Notes: generated from the sequence alone by a model not told the origin. A DNA stretch of 64,000 nucleotides from Mangrovibacillus cuniculi (GCF_015482585.1 NZ_CP049742.1:1849277-1913276); one strand, 5' to 3'. Shown: positions 37,513-46,772, numbered from the stretch's first letter. Numbers and translations are program-made.

Positions 37513-38826
37513 ATGGCAACAGCTTTACTAGAAAAAATAGGACTAGAACGTGTGCCTCAAGAACAAAAAACTACTTCTTGGCTCGAATACGCAATTATGC
37601 AACTATCCTTTTCAGCCAATACTGGAAATTTCTTATTACCTGCTTTAGCAGTTCTTCATGGAGGCCTTTCTCCATTAGCAGCTTTTGGCTCTACTTTTAT
37701 TGGAGCTACACTAGCATTTATCCTAGTTTCTTTATTAACTCTACCTGGTTCTCGTTTAGGTTTACCAGCACAATATGTAATGCGATTACTCCTTGGTACT
37801 AAGCTTTCTCGTTTCTTTGCGTCTCCAGTTAGATCTATCACATCTTTATACTGGTTTAGTGTTCAAACAATTGGTGGTACATATGTCATTCAATCTATTA
37901 CGGAGATCGTATTAGGAAAAAAAGCTCCCTTCATCCCAATTGCTCTTCTACTAGCGATTATTATGTCCGTGCTTGCCGTTGTTGGATTTCATGCAGTAAA
38001 AAATGCTATAAAATTATTTTTACCTTTATTATTGACTGGGCAACTCTTAATGTTATTCTTATTAGTTCCTTCCTACCAAACTTCTGTCTCAGCTTCAGAA
38101 GGTCCTTTTTCATGGTCTATGTTTATGTTGTATGTCGGTCTGACTTTTGTTCAATATGTATCAGGAGTAAGTGCTTCCTCTGACATTACTAGATATGCAA
38201 AAAGTCCCACTCAAGGGGCCGTTGGAGTAGGAATTGGGAATATCATAGGATTTGCGATAACTGCAGTCATCGCAATTTTATGTGCAACGGTGTATCAAAC
38301 TAGCAATCCATTTGTTTCCCTAATTGATGAGGCTACTTCAGTTTGGATAATTATAATATTGGGATGTTATGCCGTATTATCCATGGTATCCATTAACCTT
38401 AGTAATGCATACACTGGAAGTTTCAGTTTATTGAATATTTTTCCACAAATTGGTCGAATGACATCTGCAGCTGTTTTCGGAATAATTGCTACGTTAACAA
38501 GCTTATATACTCCTCTTGTTACAGAAGCACAAGGAATTATTCAATTATTCGGATATGTTATCATACCAGTATCCGCAATAATTGTTGCCCAATATAGCAT
38601 TGTAAAAAGACTACGTCTAACAGAGCAAGAAGTATTACAATTAACAACTAACGTACCAACTAAAAGGATTTCCGTCTTCTCTTTATTATTCGGAGCGGTT
38701 GTTTATATTTTACTTCCGGATTCTATTTCACCAGGATTTGTAACCTTTATTATTACTTTTACTTTTTATCTAATTGGGAAGAGGAATGAACTTAGGCTTG
38801 CAGAAAAGAATGTAGTAAGTGCATAG
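37513..38826 (+). CDS. NCS1-type purine/cytosine permease family transporter
   Basis: A 437-residue transporter with about 12 membrane helices. The first helix region (LEYAIMQLSFSANTGNFLLPALAV) and the LPAQYVMRLLLG loop resemble the cytosine/purine permease (CodB-like NCS1) family; the fifth-helix region VVGFHAVKNAIKLFLPLLL also fits. The substrate, probably a nucleobase or related heterocycle, cannot be told. SD AAAGGAGG lies before the ATG. It is divergent from ald and not part of the B. subtilis order I know, so it may be an insertion. Confidence 0.78.
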   Translation: MATALLEKIGLERVPQEQKTTSWLEYAIMQLSFSANTGNFLLPALAVLHGGLSPLAAFGSTFIGATLAFILVSLLTLPGSRLGLPAQYVMRLLLGTKLSRFFASPVRSITSLYWFSVQTIGGTYVIQSITEIVLGKKAPFIPIALLLAIIMSVLAVVGFHAVKNAIKLFLPLLLTGQLLMLFLLVPSYQTSVSASEGPFSWSMFMLYVGLTFVQYVSGVSASSDITRYAKSPTQGAVGVGIGNIIGFAITAVIAILCATVYQTSNPFVSLIDEATSVWIIIILGCYAVLSMVSINLSNAYTGSFSLLNIFPQIGRMTSAAVFGIIATLTSLYTPLVTEAQGIIQLFGYVIIPVSAIIVAQYSIVKRLRLTEQEVLQLTTNVPTKRISVFSLLFGAVVYILLPDSISPGFVTFIITFTFYLIGKRNELRLAEKNVVSA

Positions 38827-38872
38827 CGAAGATTGTTTAGAGGATTTCATATACCACATGATAAAACAAAAG

Positions 38873-38905
38873 AACTTCCAAGAGTTATTCACCCTTGGAA
38901 GTTGT
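38873..38905. terminator. Bidirectional terminator after the permease gene
   Basis: Perfect arms AACTTCCAAG/CTTGGAAGTT, with T-rich ends on both strands (GTCTTTTT on plus, CTTTTG on minus). It also serves the minus-strand small gene that ends at 38910. Confidence 0.8.
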
Positions 38906-38909
38906 CTTT

Positions 38910-39056
38910 TTAATGAAGGTCATTCATATTTTTTTCTTCTGCATGAAGTGGTTCTTGCACCATTCCAGAGCTGTAAGAGTCCATAATTTGACGACTTGTT
39001 TCTTCTGCACCTTGCTCGTTGTACGTTAAAAATTCTTTTGGTTCGCGCTTTTTCAT
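38910..39056 (-). CDS. Small hydrophilic protein, 48 residues, unknown function
   Basis: ATG at 39056 with GGGAGG 9 bases upstream; ends in TAA just before the shared terminator. The product begins MKKREPKEFLTYNEQG and is rich in Glu, Asn and Gln with no membrane helix. The middle segment QIMDSYSSGMVQ faintly recalls the YozQ-like (DUF4025) family of small spore-former proteins, but this is not enough to assign it. Good SD, a terminator and a normal composition argue for a real gene. Confidence 0.6.
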   Translation of the reverse strand: MKKREPKEFLTYNEQGAEETSRQIMDSYSSGMVQEPLHAEEKNMNDLH

Positions 39057-39131
39057 GTTTCTCATCCTCCCTATAATTGGTCACCTTATTATGAGAAAAG
39101 AAGGCATTTCCTATACAGAAAGGAGTAAAGA

Positions 39132-39419
39132 ATGGAAAAGTATTTTGTTTATGATCAACGCCTTGACCTCCATGTACCATTAAAAACTATTCCATGGGAA
39201 AAATTATCTAATGATGAAACAAAGGCTATAGAAGTATTTTGGGAAACAGAAAGAGGTAAAATCCCTACTAAAATTAAGTCATTGGATCAAAAAATGGAAA
39301 GAATACAAGAATATCTATCGAAAGAAGAATCATTCAAAAAAGCTTGTGAATGGAACGATGCTTTGTCGAATTTAGCTTCCATCGTAAATGACTTATGGCT
39401 TTGGTACCGAATCAGGTAA
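39132..39419 (+). CDS. Conserved-looking hypothetical protein, 95 residues
   Basis: ATG with SD AAAGGAG 7 bases upstream. The product is hydrophilic and mostly helical (DETKAIEVFWETERGKIPTK; two Trp near the C-terminus), with no membrane helix or known motif. I do not recognise the family. It is divergent from the 48-residue gene, and its last 27 bases overlap the convergent EcsC-family gene, so both cannot be terminated independently. Confidence 0.6.
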   Translation: MEKYFVYDQRLDLHVPLKTIPWEKLSNDETKAIEVFWETERGKIPTKIKSLDQKMERIQEYLSKEESFKKACEWNDALSNLASIVNDLWLWYRIR

Positions 39420-40256
39420 CAAAGCTTTTTTCTTTTGTAGTAAATATCTAAATTCATAGTAATGTTTTGCAAAATCAGTAACATTTCTAGTGAACTGATA
39501 ATTACTTGTTGCACCTATCATCATGGATAAAAGAGGTGCACCAGATACTTGCTGGTGACGGAACAAGAAGATGCCATAACTCTTAATGATTTGCTTAATT
39601 GGCTTTTCAAACCAAGTTTCATCTGCAATTACTTCTGGGCCATCATAAAGATATGGATGATCAACTTTCTCCGCTTCTTCCACTAATTCTTTCCAAGCAG
39701 AACCACAATGACGCTTGGACAAAGTTCCTGCATGAAACACCTGTAGGGAGGCTGACATGTCAAAAGGAGACTGTGGATTAACGCCATAACACATAGCAGT
39801 TAGTTGAATTGCTCGGAGATTAATAATCATCATTGCTGGCACATCACTTAATAGAGCAAGTACATCTCCAGTTCCTGTAACAGAACCTTGCACTAAAGAG
39901 TATAAACGTAGCCTAGATACTTGTTGGTCTCTAATATACTGCAACTGATGGATTGGCAGTCGTTGAAGATCTTCAATATTCTCTACACTAGAATCGAAAA
40001 TTTTTGCAGCTTGAATGATTCGAGCTTTTGCATCTTGTTGATATTGACTTCCTTGGATATACGAATGTAAATAAAACATCCATGTGTCCATCTTAGAGAA
40101 AATTTCTTTCTTAATATGTTCCGGTACTCGCTCAATCACTTGTTGTATGACTGTCTCGTAAATCCTTTCAAAATCATTCTTTTCATATTCATAAAGGGAT
40201 TCTTCCCATTTCTTCAAGTTATTCCAATTCTTTTGGTCCTCTATCGTCCACTCCAT
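39393..40256 (-). CDS. EcsC family protein
   Basis: 287 residues matching the EcsC family: helical N-terminus (about 1-90), then LPIHQLQYIRDQQVSRLRLYSLVQGSVTG... with the conserved GSVTGTGDVLALLSDVP, and a C-terminal segment GAPLLSMMIGATSNYQFTRNVTDFA. EcsC is the third gene of the B. subtilis ecs ABC-transporter locus, but here the gene stands alone without ecsAB. The role is not known. SD AGGAGG precedes the ATG. Its 3' end overlaps a convergent gene by 27 bases. Confidence 0.85.
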   Translation of the reverse strand: MEWTIEDQKNWNNLKKWEESLYEYEKNDFERIYETVIQQVIERVPEHIKKEIFSKMDTWMFYLHSYIQGSQYQQDAKARIIQAAKIFDSSVENIEDLQRLPIHQLQYIRDQQVSRLRLYSLVQGSVTGTGDVLALLSDVPAMMIINLRAIQLTAMCYGVNPQSPFDMSASLQVFHAGTLSKRHCGSAWKELVEEAEKVDHPYLYDGPEVIADETWFEKPIKQIIKSYGIFLFRHQQVSGAPLLSMMIGATSNYQFTRNVTDFAKHYYEFRYLLQKKKALLPDSVPKP

Positions 40257-40438
40257 TTGAATCCTCCTAACATATCGTCTCCCTTCTCTAATTCGATATA
40301 AATGAGAGAAACCCTTTTTAAATGGGTGATTGGACGCATATATGTTTTGGTTTGGTGTTGGAATAATGGCAACTTTGGTGGATTAAAGGACCCTTGGCCT
40401 CTTTTTCTGCTTTTGCACTATTTGATTACGTTAGGTAA

Positions 40439-40506
40439 GGAGACTCATCTAATTACAAGCCACGTCACGTGGCTAACGATGAGTTGTTACGTCACGTAAC
40501 AAAAAA
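40439..40506 (-). repeat. Terminator-associated repeat (copy E)
   Basis: A clean copy: outer stem ACTCATC/GATGAGT, inner hairpin GCCAC-GTCAC-GTGGC, end hairpin TTGTTAC/GTAACAA. It begins at the T-tract of the ackA terminator. Confidence 0.88.
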
Positions 40507-40527
40507 CTGCCCAGAAAATCTAGGCAG
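40507..40527 (-). terminator. Terminator of ackA
   Basis: On the minus strand CTGCCTAGA/TCTGGGCAG (one G-T pair) followed by six T, about 10 bases after the ackA stop. Confidence 0.8.
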
Positions 40528-40537
40528 CCTAAGGTAA

Positions 40538-41728
40538 TTATAGAGAAGCTTTGTCCATAGTATCGCGAGCAATCATTACTTCTTCATTTGTAGGTATTAC
40601 TAAAACTTTAACAGGTGAATGAGGATAGCTGATGAATGCTTCTTCCCCGCGGATATTATTAAGAGCTGGATCCCAATAGATTCCCATGAACTCTAATCCT
40701 TTTAGAACTTTTTCACGAACAACAATACTGTTTTCACCAATACCAGCAGTAAACACGATTGCGTCTACACCGTTCATACGAGCAGCATAAGAACCGATGT
40801 ATTTGTGAATACGGTTAGCAAATACTTCAAGTGCTAACTCTGCACGCTCGTTCCCTTTTCCTGCTTCTTCTGTAATGTCACGTAGATCGCTTGAGAAACC
40901 AGAAACACCTAACATTCCTGATTCTTTGTTCAATACGTTTAATACTTCGTCAGCGTTCTTCCCTGTTTTCTCCATAATGAATGGAATTAATGCAGGATCG
41001 ATGTTACCAGAACGAGTACCCATTGTTACACCTGCTAAAGGAGTGAATCCCATTGAAGTATCAATAGATTTTCCACCTTCGATTGCAGCAATTGATGCTC
41101 CATTACCAAGGTGGCATGAAATTAAACGAATTTGTTCTTTTGGACGACCTAATAACTCTGCTGCGCGCTCAGAAATGTACTTATGAGAAGTACCGTGGAA
41201 TCCATATTTACGAATACCTAATTCTTTGTAGAAAGAGTACGGTAAAGAATATAAGAATGAGCTTTCTGGCATAGATTGGTGGAAAGCTGTATCAAATACT
41301 GCAACTGCAGGAACGTTAGGAAGAACCGCTTGGAACGCTTCAATTCCTGTAACGTTTGCTGGATTATGAAGAGGAGCAAGGTCAGATAACTCTTTGATTT
41401 GCTCTAATACTTCGTCTGTAATTAATTCTGAGTCATTGAATTTTTCCCCGCCATGTACAACACGGTGACCAATTCCTTCGATTTCATTTAAAGAGGAAAT
41501 AATACCCGCTGTAACTAGCTTATCTAATAATAATGAAACAGCCACAGTGTGATCCGGGATGTCTGTTACTTCTTCTTGCTTTTCTCCGTTCACAGAGATA
41601 CTAAATACCGCATCGTTTAAGCCAATACGTTCAATTAGTCCTTTTGTAATAACGGACTCTTCAGGCATATTGAAAAGCTGGAATTTAAGTGAAGAGCTTC
41701 CTGCGTTAATAGCAATAATTTTAGACAT
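40538..41728 (-). CDS. ackA: Acetate kinase
   Basis: Makes acetate and ATP from acetyl phosphate, the overflow pathway. From the ATG at 41728 it has 396 residues, the family length; SD AAGGAG is about 11 bases upstream. Signatures: [16 protein letters not shown], the phosphate-binding [22 protein letters not shown] with the catalytic Asp, [13 protein letters not shown] and [11 protein letters not shown] promoter with a cre site at the spacing of the B. subtilis CcpA-activated ackA promoter is upstream. It follows ytxK, from which it is separated by a terminator. Confidence 0.97.
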   Translation of the reverse strand: MSKIIAINAGSSSLKFQLFNMPEESVITKGLIERIGLNDAVFSISVNGEKQEEVTDIPDHTVAVSLLLDKLVTAGIISSLNEIEGIGHRVVHGGEKFNDSELITDEVLEQIKELSDLAPLHNPANVTGIEAFQAVLPNVPAVAVFDTAFHQSMPESSFLYSLPYSFYKELGIRKYGFHGTSHKYISERAAELLGRPKEQIRLISCHLGNGASIAAIEGGKSIDTSMGFTPLAGVTMGTRSGNIDPALIPFIMEKTGKNADEVLNVLNKESGMLGVSGFSSDLRDITEEAGKGNERAELALEVFANRIHKYIGSYAARMNGVDAIVFTAGIGENSIVVREKVLKGLEFMGIYWDPALNNIRGEEAFISYPHSPVKVLVIPTNEEVMIARDTMDKASL

Positions 41729-41798
41729 GTTGTGTTTCGCTCCTTCTTTTGCATCATGCATCTATATCGTTCAAAACTATTTTATCTCTCAACTAACC

Positions 41799-41827
41799 AT
41801 TTAATCATTGAGTGTTACCCATTTCAA
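41799..41827 (-). promoter_or_regulatory. Predicted ackA promoter
   Basis: On the minus strand TTGAAA (41822-41827), 17 bases, TTAAAT (41799-41804), about 70 bases upstream of the ATG. Confidence 0.5.
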
Positions 41828-41840
41828 GACAGACCTTGTT

Positions 41841-41856
41841 ATGATAACGCTTCCTT
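41841..41856. promoter_or_regulatory. cre site (CcpA operator) of ackA
   Basis: On the minus strand AAGGAAGCGTTATCAT matches the 16-base cre consensus at 15 positions. Its centre is about 56 bases before the predicted start point, the activating position known at B. subtilis ackA. Confidence 0.65.
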
Positions 41857-41893
41857 TAATAAGTGTTTATTTTCTGAATTATACAATAAAAAT

Positions 41894-41918
41894 GACGCAC
41901 TCTAAATTAGAATGCGCC
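41894..41918 (-). terminator. Terminator of ytxK
   Basis: On the minus strand GGCGCATTCTA/TAGAGTGCGTC with two G-T pairs, followed by ATTTTTATT. Confidence 0.7.
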
Positions 41919-41964
41919 TTCTTCTGATTTTTATCAATCGATAGTACATAGTATCCTAAAAACC

Positions 41965-42966
41965 TCACTGCTTAGATTGCTGGAACCAATTTTCTACATC
42001 TGCTAAGAAGCGTTGCATGGCTGTTTGGTTAGAAAGAGACGGTACTTTTGCTAACAGAACTTCTTGCGGAGCTTGAATTGCTTCCCCTTTTTTCTGAATG
42101 ACTAACAAACTTTTGGCAGTAGCCTCAGAAGTAAATAATGTCTGTGGTAGTTGCATAAACGCTTGAATGTGTCCTTCATGATGAAGATACTCTTGCAGTT
42201 TTTTTGCTTCTTCGCTTTCAAATAAAGTGTTAGGCACAAGGAAAAATAGATAGCCACCTTCTTTGGTATGGCGCATGGACTGTTCCATAATCAGATGATG
42301 AGCATAGGAATGTCCTTTTGTTGATTTCAAGGTAAATTCTTTTGCTTTTTCATCATTGGGGTAATACCCAACTGGCAAATCTGCAACTACTAAATCAACT
42401 GGATCAATAAACCAGTTTTCTAATGTATCTTGAGCTACTAATTCAACTGGTTGTTGGCATAAATTAGCCATTACGTAGGCTAATTGAAGAAGCACTTCGT
42501 CTAAATCAATTCCAACAGCGTGAACTTGTTGGCTACGGTCACTCCATTGTTCTAGCAAAGAAACTACTAGATTTCCCGTTCCAACTACAGGGTCTAGCAA
42601 ACGCACCGTTTCCAAGTTAGTAGTAAATCGATTAGTTAAGTATCCTAGTAACAAACCAATGGAATCAGGCGTCATTTGATGGTTTGGTTGAACATGTTCC
42701 TTCATTCCTTTTAGGACTGCAAGTTGAAAACTTTTACGAATGATACTTTTATCAATAATATCTATTTTAACTGTTTGGTAAGACTTTTCTAATTGTTTTC
42801 GACCTATCTCACTTACCTCGTCTTGTAATATGCTTCCTTGAAACATGTTTTCTCCAGTTTCCGCAAGCGCTTCTAAATAGGTACATTGTAATTCATTTTG
42901 TAATAGAACAGTGGTTTCATTAAAAACTTGAAATAAATGTTCCATTTGTGTAATTGATGATGTCAT
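41965..42966 (-). CDS. ytxK: Class I SAM-dependent methyltransferase YtxK
   Basis: 333 residues from the ATG at 42966, which has GGAGG 5 bases upstream (the preceding in-frame ATG overlaps the SD). The fold is that of adenine-N6 DNA methyltransferases: SAM motif VRLLDPVVGTGNLVVSLLEQW, acidic VHAVGIDLDEVLLQLA, and DLVVADLPVGYYP in place of the usual NPPY. The altered catalytic motif makes DNA methylation doubtful. It is known next to ackA in B. subtilis; no restriction gene is nearby. Confidence 0.88.
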   Translation of the reverse strand: MTSSITQMEHLFQVFNETTVLLQNELQCTYLEALAETGENMFQGSILQDEVSEIGRKQLEKSYQTVKIDIIDKSIIRKSFQLAVLKGMKEHVQPNHQMTPDSIGLLLGYLTNRFTTNLETVRLLDPVVGTGNLVVSLLEQWSDRSQQVHAVGIDLDEVLLQLAYVMANLCQQPVELVAQDTLENWFIDPVDLVVADLPVGYYPNDEKAKEFTLKSTKGHSYAHHLIMEQSMRHTKEGGYLFFLVPNTLFESEEAKKLQEYLHHEGHIQAFMQLPQTLFTSEATAKSLLVIQKKGEAIQAPQEVLLAKVPSLSNQTAMQRFLADVENWFQQSKQ

Positions 42967-43055
42967 ATTGTCCTCCACTACTAATACGTTAATCTATAGA
43001 AATACTATAAGGTCTTATAATAATTACTGGCTACTTGGCGTAACAAACAAAAGAA

Positions 43056-43086
43056 GCCATCCAGAAGTATAACATTTCCGGACAGC
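43056..43086 (-). terminator. Terminator of tpx
   Basis: On the minus strand GCTGTCCGGAA/TTCTGGATGGC (wobble pairs) followed by TTCTTTTG, about 20 bases after the tpx stop. Confidence 0.65.
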
Positions 43087-43105
43087 TCGAACAAAGAAGT
43101 GTTAA

Positions 43106-43603
43106 TTACGCATTCTTCACTGCTTCCACAGCAGCTTCGTAATTAGGGTGATTTGTTGCTTCGGATACATATTCTACATATGTAACTTCATCATTTGCAT
43201 TCACAACAAATACAGCACGAGCTAATAAACGAAGTTCTTGAATATGTACTCCATAAGCTTCTCCGAACGATAAAGAACGGTGATCAGATAGTGTATGTAC
43301 GTTTTCTAGACCATTTGATGCGCACCAACGTTTTTGAGCAAATGGAAGGTCTACAGAAATAGTTAGTACCTCCACATTTTCTACTGAGCTTAATTCTTCG
43401 TTAAATTTACGAGTTTGTTGATCACATACTCCAGTATCAATAGATGGTACAACAGAAATTAATCTAGTTTTTCCTTTACTAGAGTCTAGAGTCACCTCAG
43501 ATAAGTCATTAGCTAATACAGTGAAGTTTGGTGCTTTGTCTCCAACTTTTACTTCATTACCTAACAGAGTTACAGGGTTGTTCTTAAACGTAATAGTTGC
43601 CAT
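43106..43603 (-). CDS. tpx: Thiol peroxidase
   Basis: A 165-residue atypical two-Cys peroxiredoxin that reduces lipid and hydrogen peroxides with thioredoxin. The peroxidatic Cys lies in [18 protein letters not shown], the resolving Cys in [11 protein letters not shown], and the family motif [14 protein letters not shown] follows. SD AAGGAGGTAGTAAA precedes the ATG. Same place as in B. subtilis, between ytfJ and ytxK. Confidence 0.96.
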   Translation of the reverse strand: MATITFKNNPVTLLGNEVKVGDKAPNFTVLANDLSEVTLDSSKGKTRLISVVPSIDTGVCDQQTRKFNEELSSVENVEVLTISVDLPFAQKRWCASNGLENVHTLSDHRSLSFGEAYGVHIQELRLLARAVFVVNANDEVTYVEYVSEATNHPNYEAAVEAVKNA

Positions 43604-43693
43604 TTTACTACCTCCTTATAGTACTTACATTCTCTATCATCATACCGAATAATTTATCAACGTACCAGTAAAACACTTTTATTAACAAATCTT

Positions 43694-43725
43694 AAAAAGG
43701 CTGCCGGTATGTCGACAACCTTTTT
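43694..43725 (-). terminator. Terminator of ytfJ
   Basis: Arms AAAAAGG.TG.CG/CG.CA.CCTTTTT around tatgt with U-rich ends, about 30 bases after the ytfJ stop. Confidence 0.65.
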
Positions 43726-43753
43726 GCATAACACATCTTATGTCTATGTATCC

Positions 43754-44236
43754 TTAGACACCGAAGTCTTGCCTATTATGCTGATGATTTTGATTGTAAT
43801 CTACATTCTTATTTTCATTGTCACCATGATTATTTTTCTTTAAAATTTGCTGAATTTTATCCACAGCACCCGGAGCTAAGTCTAATATTTTTTCTAACAG
43901 ATGAGTCTGTTCATCTAGATGAAGCATCTTGACACCATGAGTTCCAACGATAAGAAATGCGATTGGAGTAATCGACACTCCTCCTCCGCTACCTCCACCA
44001 AATGGTAGCGCATACTCATCTTCATGTTGCCCAGGTCCGTGATTGTCCTGACTTTTTGAATCCATTTTAAACTCACTACCACCAGCAGCGAATCCAAAAC
44101 CTACTTTAGAAACAGTTAAAATAACACTTCCATCTGGTGTTTCAACTGGATCTCCAATAATTGTATTCACATCAATCATGTCTTTTAAGCTTTGCATTGC
44201 TGTGTTCATTAAGCCTTGGATAGGATGTTCGTTCAT
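43754..44236 (-). CDS. ytfJ: Sporulation protein YtfJ (GerW family)
   Basis: 160 residues. The first 60 or so (HPIQGLMNTAMQSLKDMIDVN, GDPVETPDGSVILTVSKVGFGFA) and the glycine-rich stretch before SITPIAFLIVG fit the GerW/YtfJ spore-protein family; the C-terminus is a hydrophilic Asn/His-rich tail. YtfJ is produced late in sporulation and is needed for normal germination in B. subtilis. It follows ytfI by 16 bases, as in B. subtilis. Confidence 0.9.
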   Translation of the reverse strand: MNEHPIQGLMNTAMQSLKDMIDVNTIIGDPVETPDGSVILTVSKVGFGFAAGGSEFKMDSKSQDNHGPGQHEDEYALPFGGGSGGGVSITPIAFLIVGTHGVKMLHLDEQTHLLEKILDLAPGAVDKIQQILKKNNHGDNENKNVDYNQNHQHNRQDFGV

Positions 44237-44252
44237 TTTTACATCTCCATTT

Positions 44253-44954
44253 CTAATTCATAGTTTCATTCTTCTTTGTTGAGCTTAATTTAGATAGTGG
44301 CAATGTTTTAAACGTCGCTTTGCCACCTCTCCAATATCGAATCATTTTAAATCCTGCCTTCATAGCATTACCGATTCGAAATTGAACCATACATGAAAGT
44401 CTTGACTCTAATCCTTTTCCTTGAAAAACTGGTTGAACATGAATAACCGGTTTGTTCATCAATCGAAAGATAGTAGAAATAACGCTTATGAATGTAGTCT
44501 TTGTCGTCCACATTAAGCCGGTCGCAATTCCTGTCCTTGCTGCATCACCAGTTGCAAACATGGTTTCCCATTTAAAATTTCTTATTTTAATTGTTGCCAT
44601 AAAACTAGAGATAATTTTGTGCATTGCTTTAATATGCTCTAAGAGAGTTTTCATATCAGAAAATGAGTCAGTAACTTCTTCAGGTGTAACTTTTTTAGTT
44701 TCTTTCTTTTCTTTCTTTGGATTATTCCCACTTTTTTTATCTTCCTCGAAAACAACGTTAGGTCCGTCATCATCTATTTTTAAAAATGGAATCTTGATTT
44801 CATAACGAATTAAACCATTCCAACATTTAAATATAAAAATTGCCTCGTTTCGTTTATCACTTTTATGAACTCTGATTAAAATCGTCAATGTCGTAAAATA
44901 AATAACGAGAAAGATCAGGACGAAAATACATAAAACCACTCCCACCCAGATCAT
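44253..44954 (-). CDS. ytfI: DUF2953 membrane protein YtfI
   Basis: 233 residues from the ATG at 44954 (GGGGG 7 bases upstream; an in-frame ATG at 44996 lacks an SD). An N-terminal membrane helix (about 1-26) is followed by a soluble domain containing the charged Lys-rich stretch EEDKKSGNNPKKEKKETKKV and the DUF2953 domain (about 115-215, VQPVFQGKGLESRLSCMVQF). The function is unknown; it precedes ytfJ and is probably co-transcribed with it. Confidence 0.85.
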   Translation of the reverse strand: MIWVGVVLCIFVLIFLVIYFTTLTILIRVHKSDKRNEAIFIFKCWNGLIRYEIKIPFLKIDDDGPNVVFEEDKKSGNNPKKEKKETKKVTPEEVTDSFSDMKTLLEHIKAMHKIISSFMATIKIRNFKWETMFATGDAARTGIATGLMWTTKTTFISVISTIFRLMNKPVIHVQPVFQGKGLESRLSCMVQFRIGNAMKAGFKMIRYWRGGKATFKTLPLSKLSSTKKNETMN

Positions 44955-45010
44955 ATCATTACCCCCATACCCTATAGTCCCATTCAGTATGGTCAAATAA
45001 TAAAAAAATA

Positions 45011-45031
45011 AAACCTGTTTTCACAGGTTTT
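45011..45031 (-). terminator. Terminator of yteJ
   Basis: Arms AAACCTG/CAGGTTT with inner loop TTTTCA, flanked by a T-rich tract on the minus strand. Confidence 0.7.
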
Positions 45032-45035
45032 ATTT

Positions 45036-45620
45036 TTACGCATTATGGGGTTTTTCTATCGTTACAGGAACCACATTTTCATGTATAACAGTTGTATCTA
45101 CGAATAAGTCATGAATTCCTTGCTTTCTTGGGAGAACTGCAACAAATAAATATAGAAATAACAATGTTGCAGAAATAAACCGGCCTATCCATTCCCTAAA
45201 AATAACCGTGCTCCATGATAAGTTTTCACTCGGTTCCTTAATGGATATTACACGTAGTCCGAACACCATTTTCCCAAGAGTTTGACCTTTCCACTTTGTC
45301 ATCAGCACAAAATATCCATAAAACACAACAGCAGAAACAACCATATAAGGTGTAATCCAACCGTTACCTGGAATATCTACACCAACTATCCTTAAAAGAG
45401 GCTTTGTTATAATGCCATGGATACTAAAGATCACAATTAAATCAAGCAAATACGCCCAAAAACGCATCCAAAACCCTGCATAATAGACATGTTGACCTAA
45501 AGTATCCACTTGATCTTCTTCTCTACCTACAATAATAATCGGTGCTTCTGATTTACTATCAACAGTTGGAGCTTCCTTGGTAATTTCTTCGTTTAGTAAT
45601 GAGATATCTTTTTCTGACAT
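45036..45620 (-). CDS. yteJ: RDD family membrane protein YteJ
   Basis: 194 residues from the ATG at 45620 (SD AAGGAGGG 7 bases upstream). An N-terminal hydrophilic region is followed by the RDD domain with three to four membrane helices: FWMRFWAYLLDLIVIFSIHG contains the RxxD motif, then WKGQTLGKMVFGLRVIS. RDD proteins are thought to be ion antiporters or partners of membrane proteases. It follows sppA by 13 bases; in B. subtilis YteJ is known to modulate SppA. Confidence 0.88.
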   Translation of the reverse strand: MSEKDISLLNEEITKEAPTVDSKSEAPIIIVGREEDQVDTLGQHVYYAGFWMRFWAYLLDLIVIFSIHGIITKPLLRIVGVDIPGNGWITPYMVVSAVVFYGYFVLMTKWKGQTLGKMVFGLRVISIKEPSENLSWSTVIFREWIGRFISATLLFLYLFVAVLPRKQGIHDLFVDTTVIHENVVPVTIEKPHNA

Positions 45621-45633
45621 ATTATCTCCCTCC

Positions 45634-46638
45634 TTACTCTGCATATAGGTACATTAATCGAGGAGCATTAGGATTTGAGAAAGTTTGAATTGCTTCTACT
45701 AACCCTAAATCGTCCCCTATCATTTTCTTTGCACCCATTTGGAATAGTGAGGCGAATGAAGTACCTTTGGAAAGACTCACTACTTGGGCATCTCCTAAGT
45801 TATGATCCTTTTTGAGTGCTTGGATTGCATCTTCTTCGTAACCAAACTCATCAATTAAATTTAACTCTTTCGCTTGATAGCCATCATAAATTCGTCCATC
45901 TGCAATTCGTCTAACATCTTGTTCTGACATACCGCGCCCTTCTGAAATAACCTTTACAAATCCATCATAAGAACGGTCTACCATCCCTTGAAGGATGTTG
46001 CGTTCTTCATCCGTCATTTCACGATAAGAACTCATGATATCTTTATAAGGTCCACTCTTAATCGTAACAAAATCTACTCCATACTTTTCAGCTAACCCTT
46101 CAAAATTAATGCTTTGCATAATAACTCCTAGCGATCCAGTTAGTGTTTCTTGACTAGCAAAAATTTTGTCAGCAGGAGCTGCTATGTAATAACCGCCTGA
46201 CGCTGCCATAGCACCCATAGAGATGTATACTGGCTTACCAGCTTTTTGAACCTCTTGAATCTTTTTGTGGATTTGAGCGGATTCCATTACTCCTCCACCA
46301 GGAGTATTTACGGATATTACAGCGCCTTTAAAATCATCAGATTCAGCAATATGCTCCAGCTGTTCGATAAATTGATCATGATTATACGAAACTGATTCAA
46401 AAAGTTGAGAAGGGGCATTTGTATCTTGGATAACACCGTCTACAGTTAGAAGAGCGATAGACTTTGTTGGAGTACCTTCCTCAATAACAACTTGTTCCCA
46501 ATCACCACTGTTCATTAATAAATCTTCAAACGATTGACTTTGTTGACTAAAAACACTTTGACTGACTGCATTTGTAACAAGAGACCCTACTAATAAAATT
46601 CCTGCGATTACTAAGGCTCCCCATCTTTTCTTATTCAT
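45634..46638 (-). CDS. sppA: Signal peptide peptidase SppA
   Basis: A 334-residue membrane-bound serine peptidase that degrades signal peptides and other membrane-side substrates. An N-terminal membrane anchor (about 7-25) precedes the ClpP-like domain with catalytic Ser in MGAMAASGGYYIA and catalytic Lys in VDFVTIKSGPYKD, plus VNTPGGGVMESA. SD AAGGAGG precedes the ATG. Coded with yteJ, as in B. subtilis, where SppA takes part in lantibiotic resistance. Confidence 0.94.
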   Translation of the reverse strand: MNKKRWGALVIAGILLVGSLVTNAVSQSVFSQQSQSFEDLLMNSGDWEQVVIEEGTPTKSIALLTVDGVIQDTNAPSQLFESVSYNHDQFIEQLEHIAESDDFKGAVISVNTPGGGVMESAQIHKKIQEVQKAGKPVYISMGAMAASGGYYIAAPADKIFASQETLTGSLGVIMQSINFEGLAEKYGVDFVTIKSGPYKDIMSSYREMTDEERNILQGMVDRSYDGFVKVISEGRGMSEQDVRRIADGRIYDGYQAKELNLIDEFGYEEDAIQALKKDHNLGDAQVVSLSKGTSFASLFQMGAKKMIGDDLGLVEAIQTFSNPNAPRLMYLYAE

Positions 46639-46772
46639 GTATATCTCCTCCTTATCTTACCTTCAATAGATACGGTTAAAAGTTTGTTTCGTTTCACTTA
46701 TTTGGTAAACTAATGATACAGAGGTAAGTTTATCAAATGTGTTAGTCAAAAGAAAGAATGAGGTGGATACAA

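Noticed and set aside
38920-39180. Longer minus-strand frame over the 48-residue gene
   Set aside because: The 48-residue frame has a good SD; the longer frame does not and overlaps the divergent gene.
40302-40499. Plus-strand open frame of 65 codons upstream of ackA
   Set aside because: No SD, unusual Trp-rich product, and its 3' half runs through repeat copy E.
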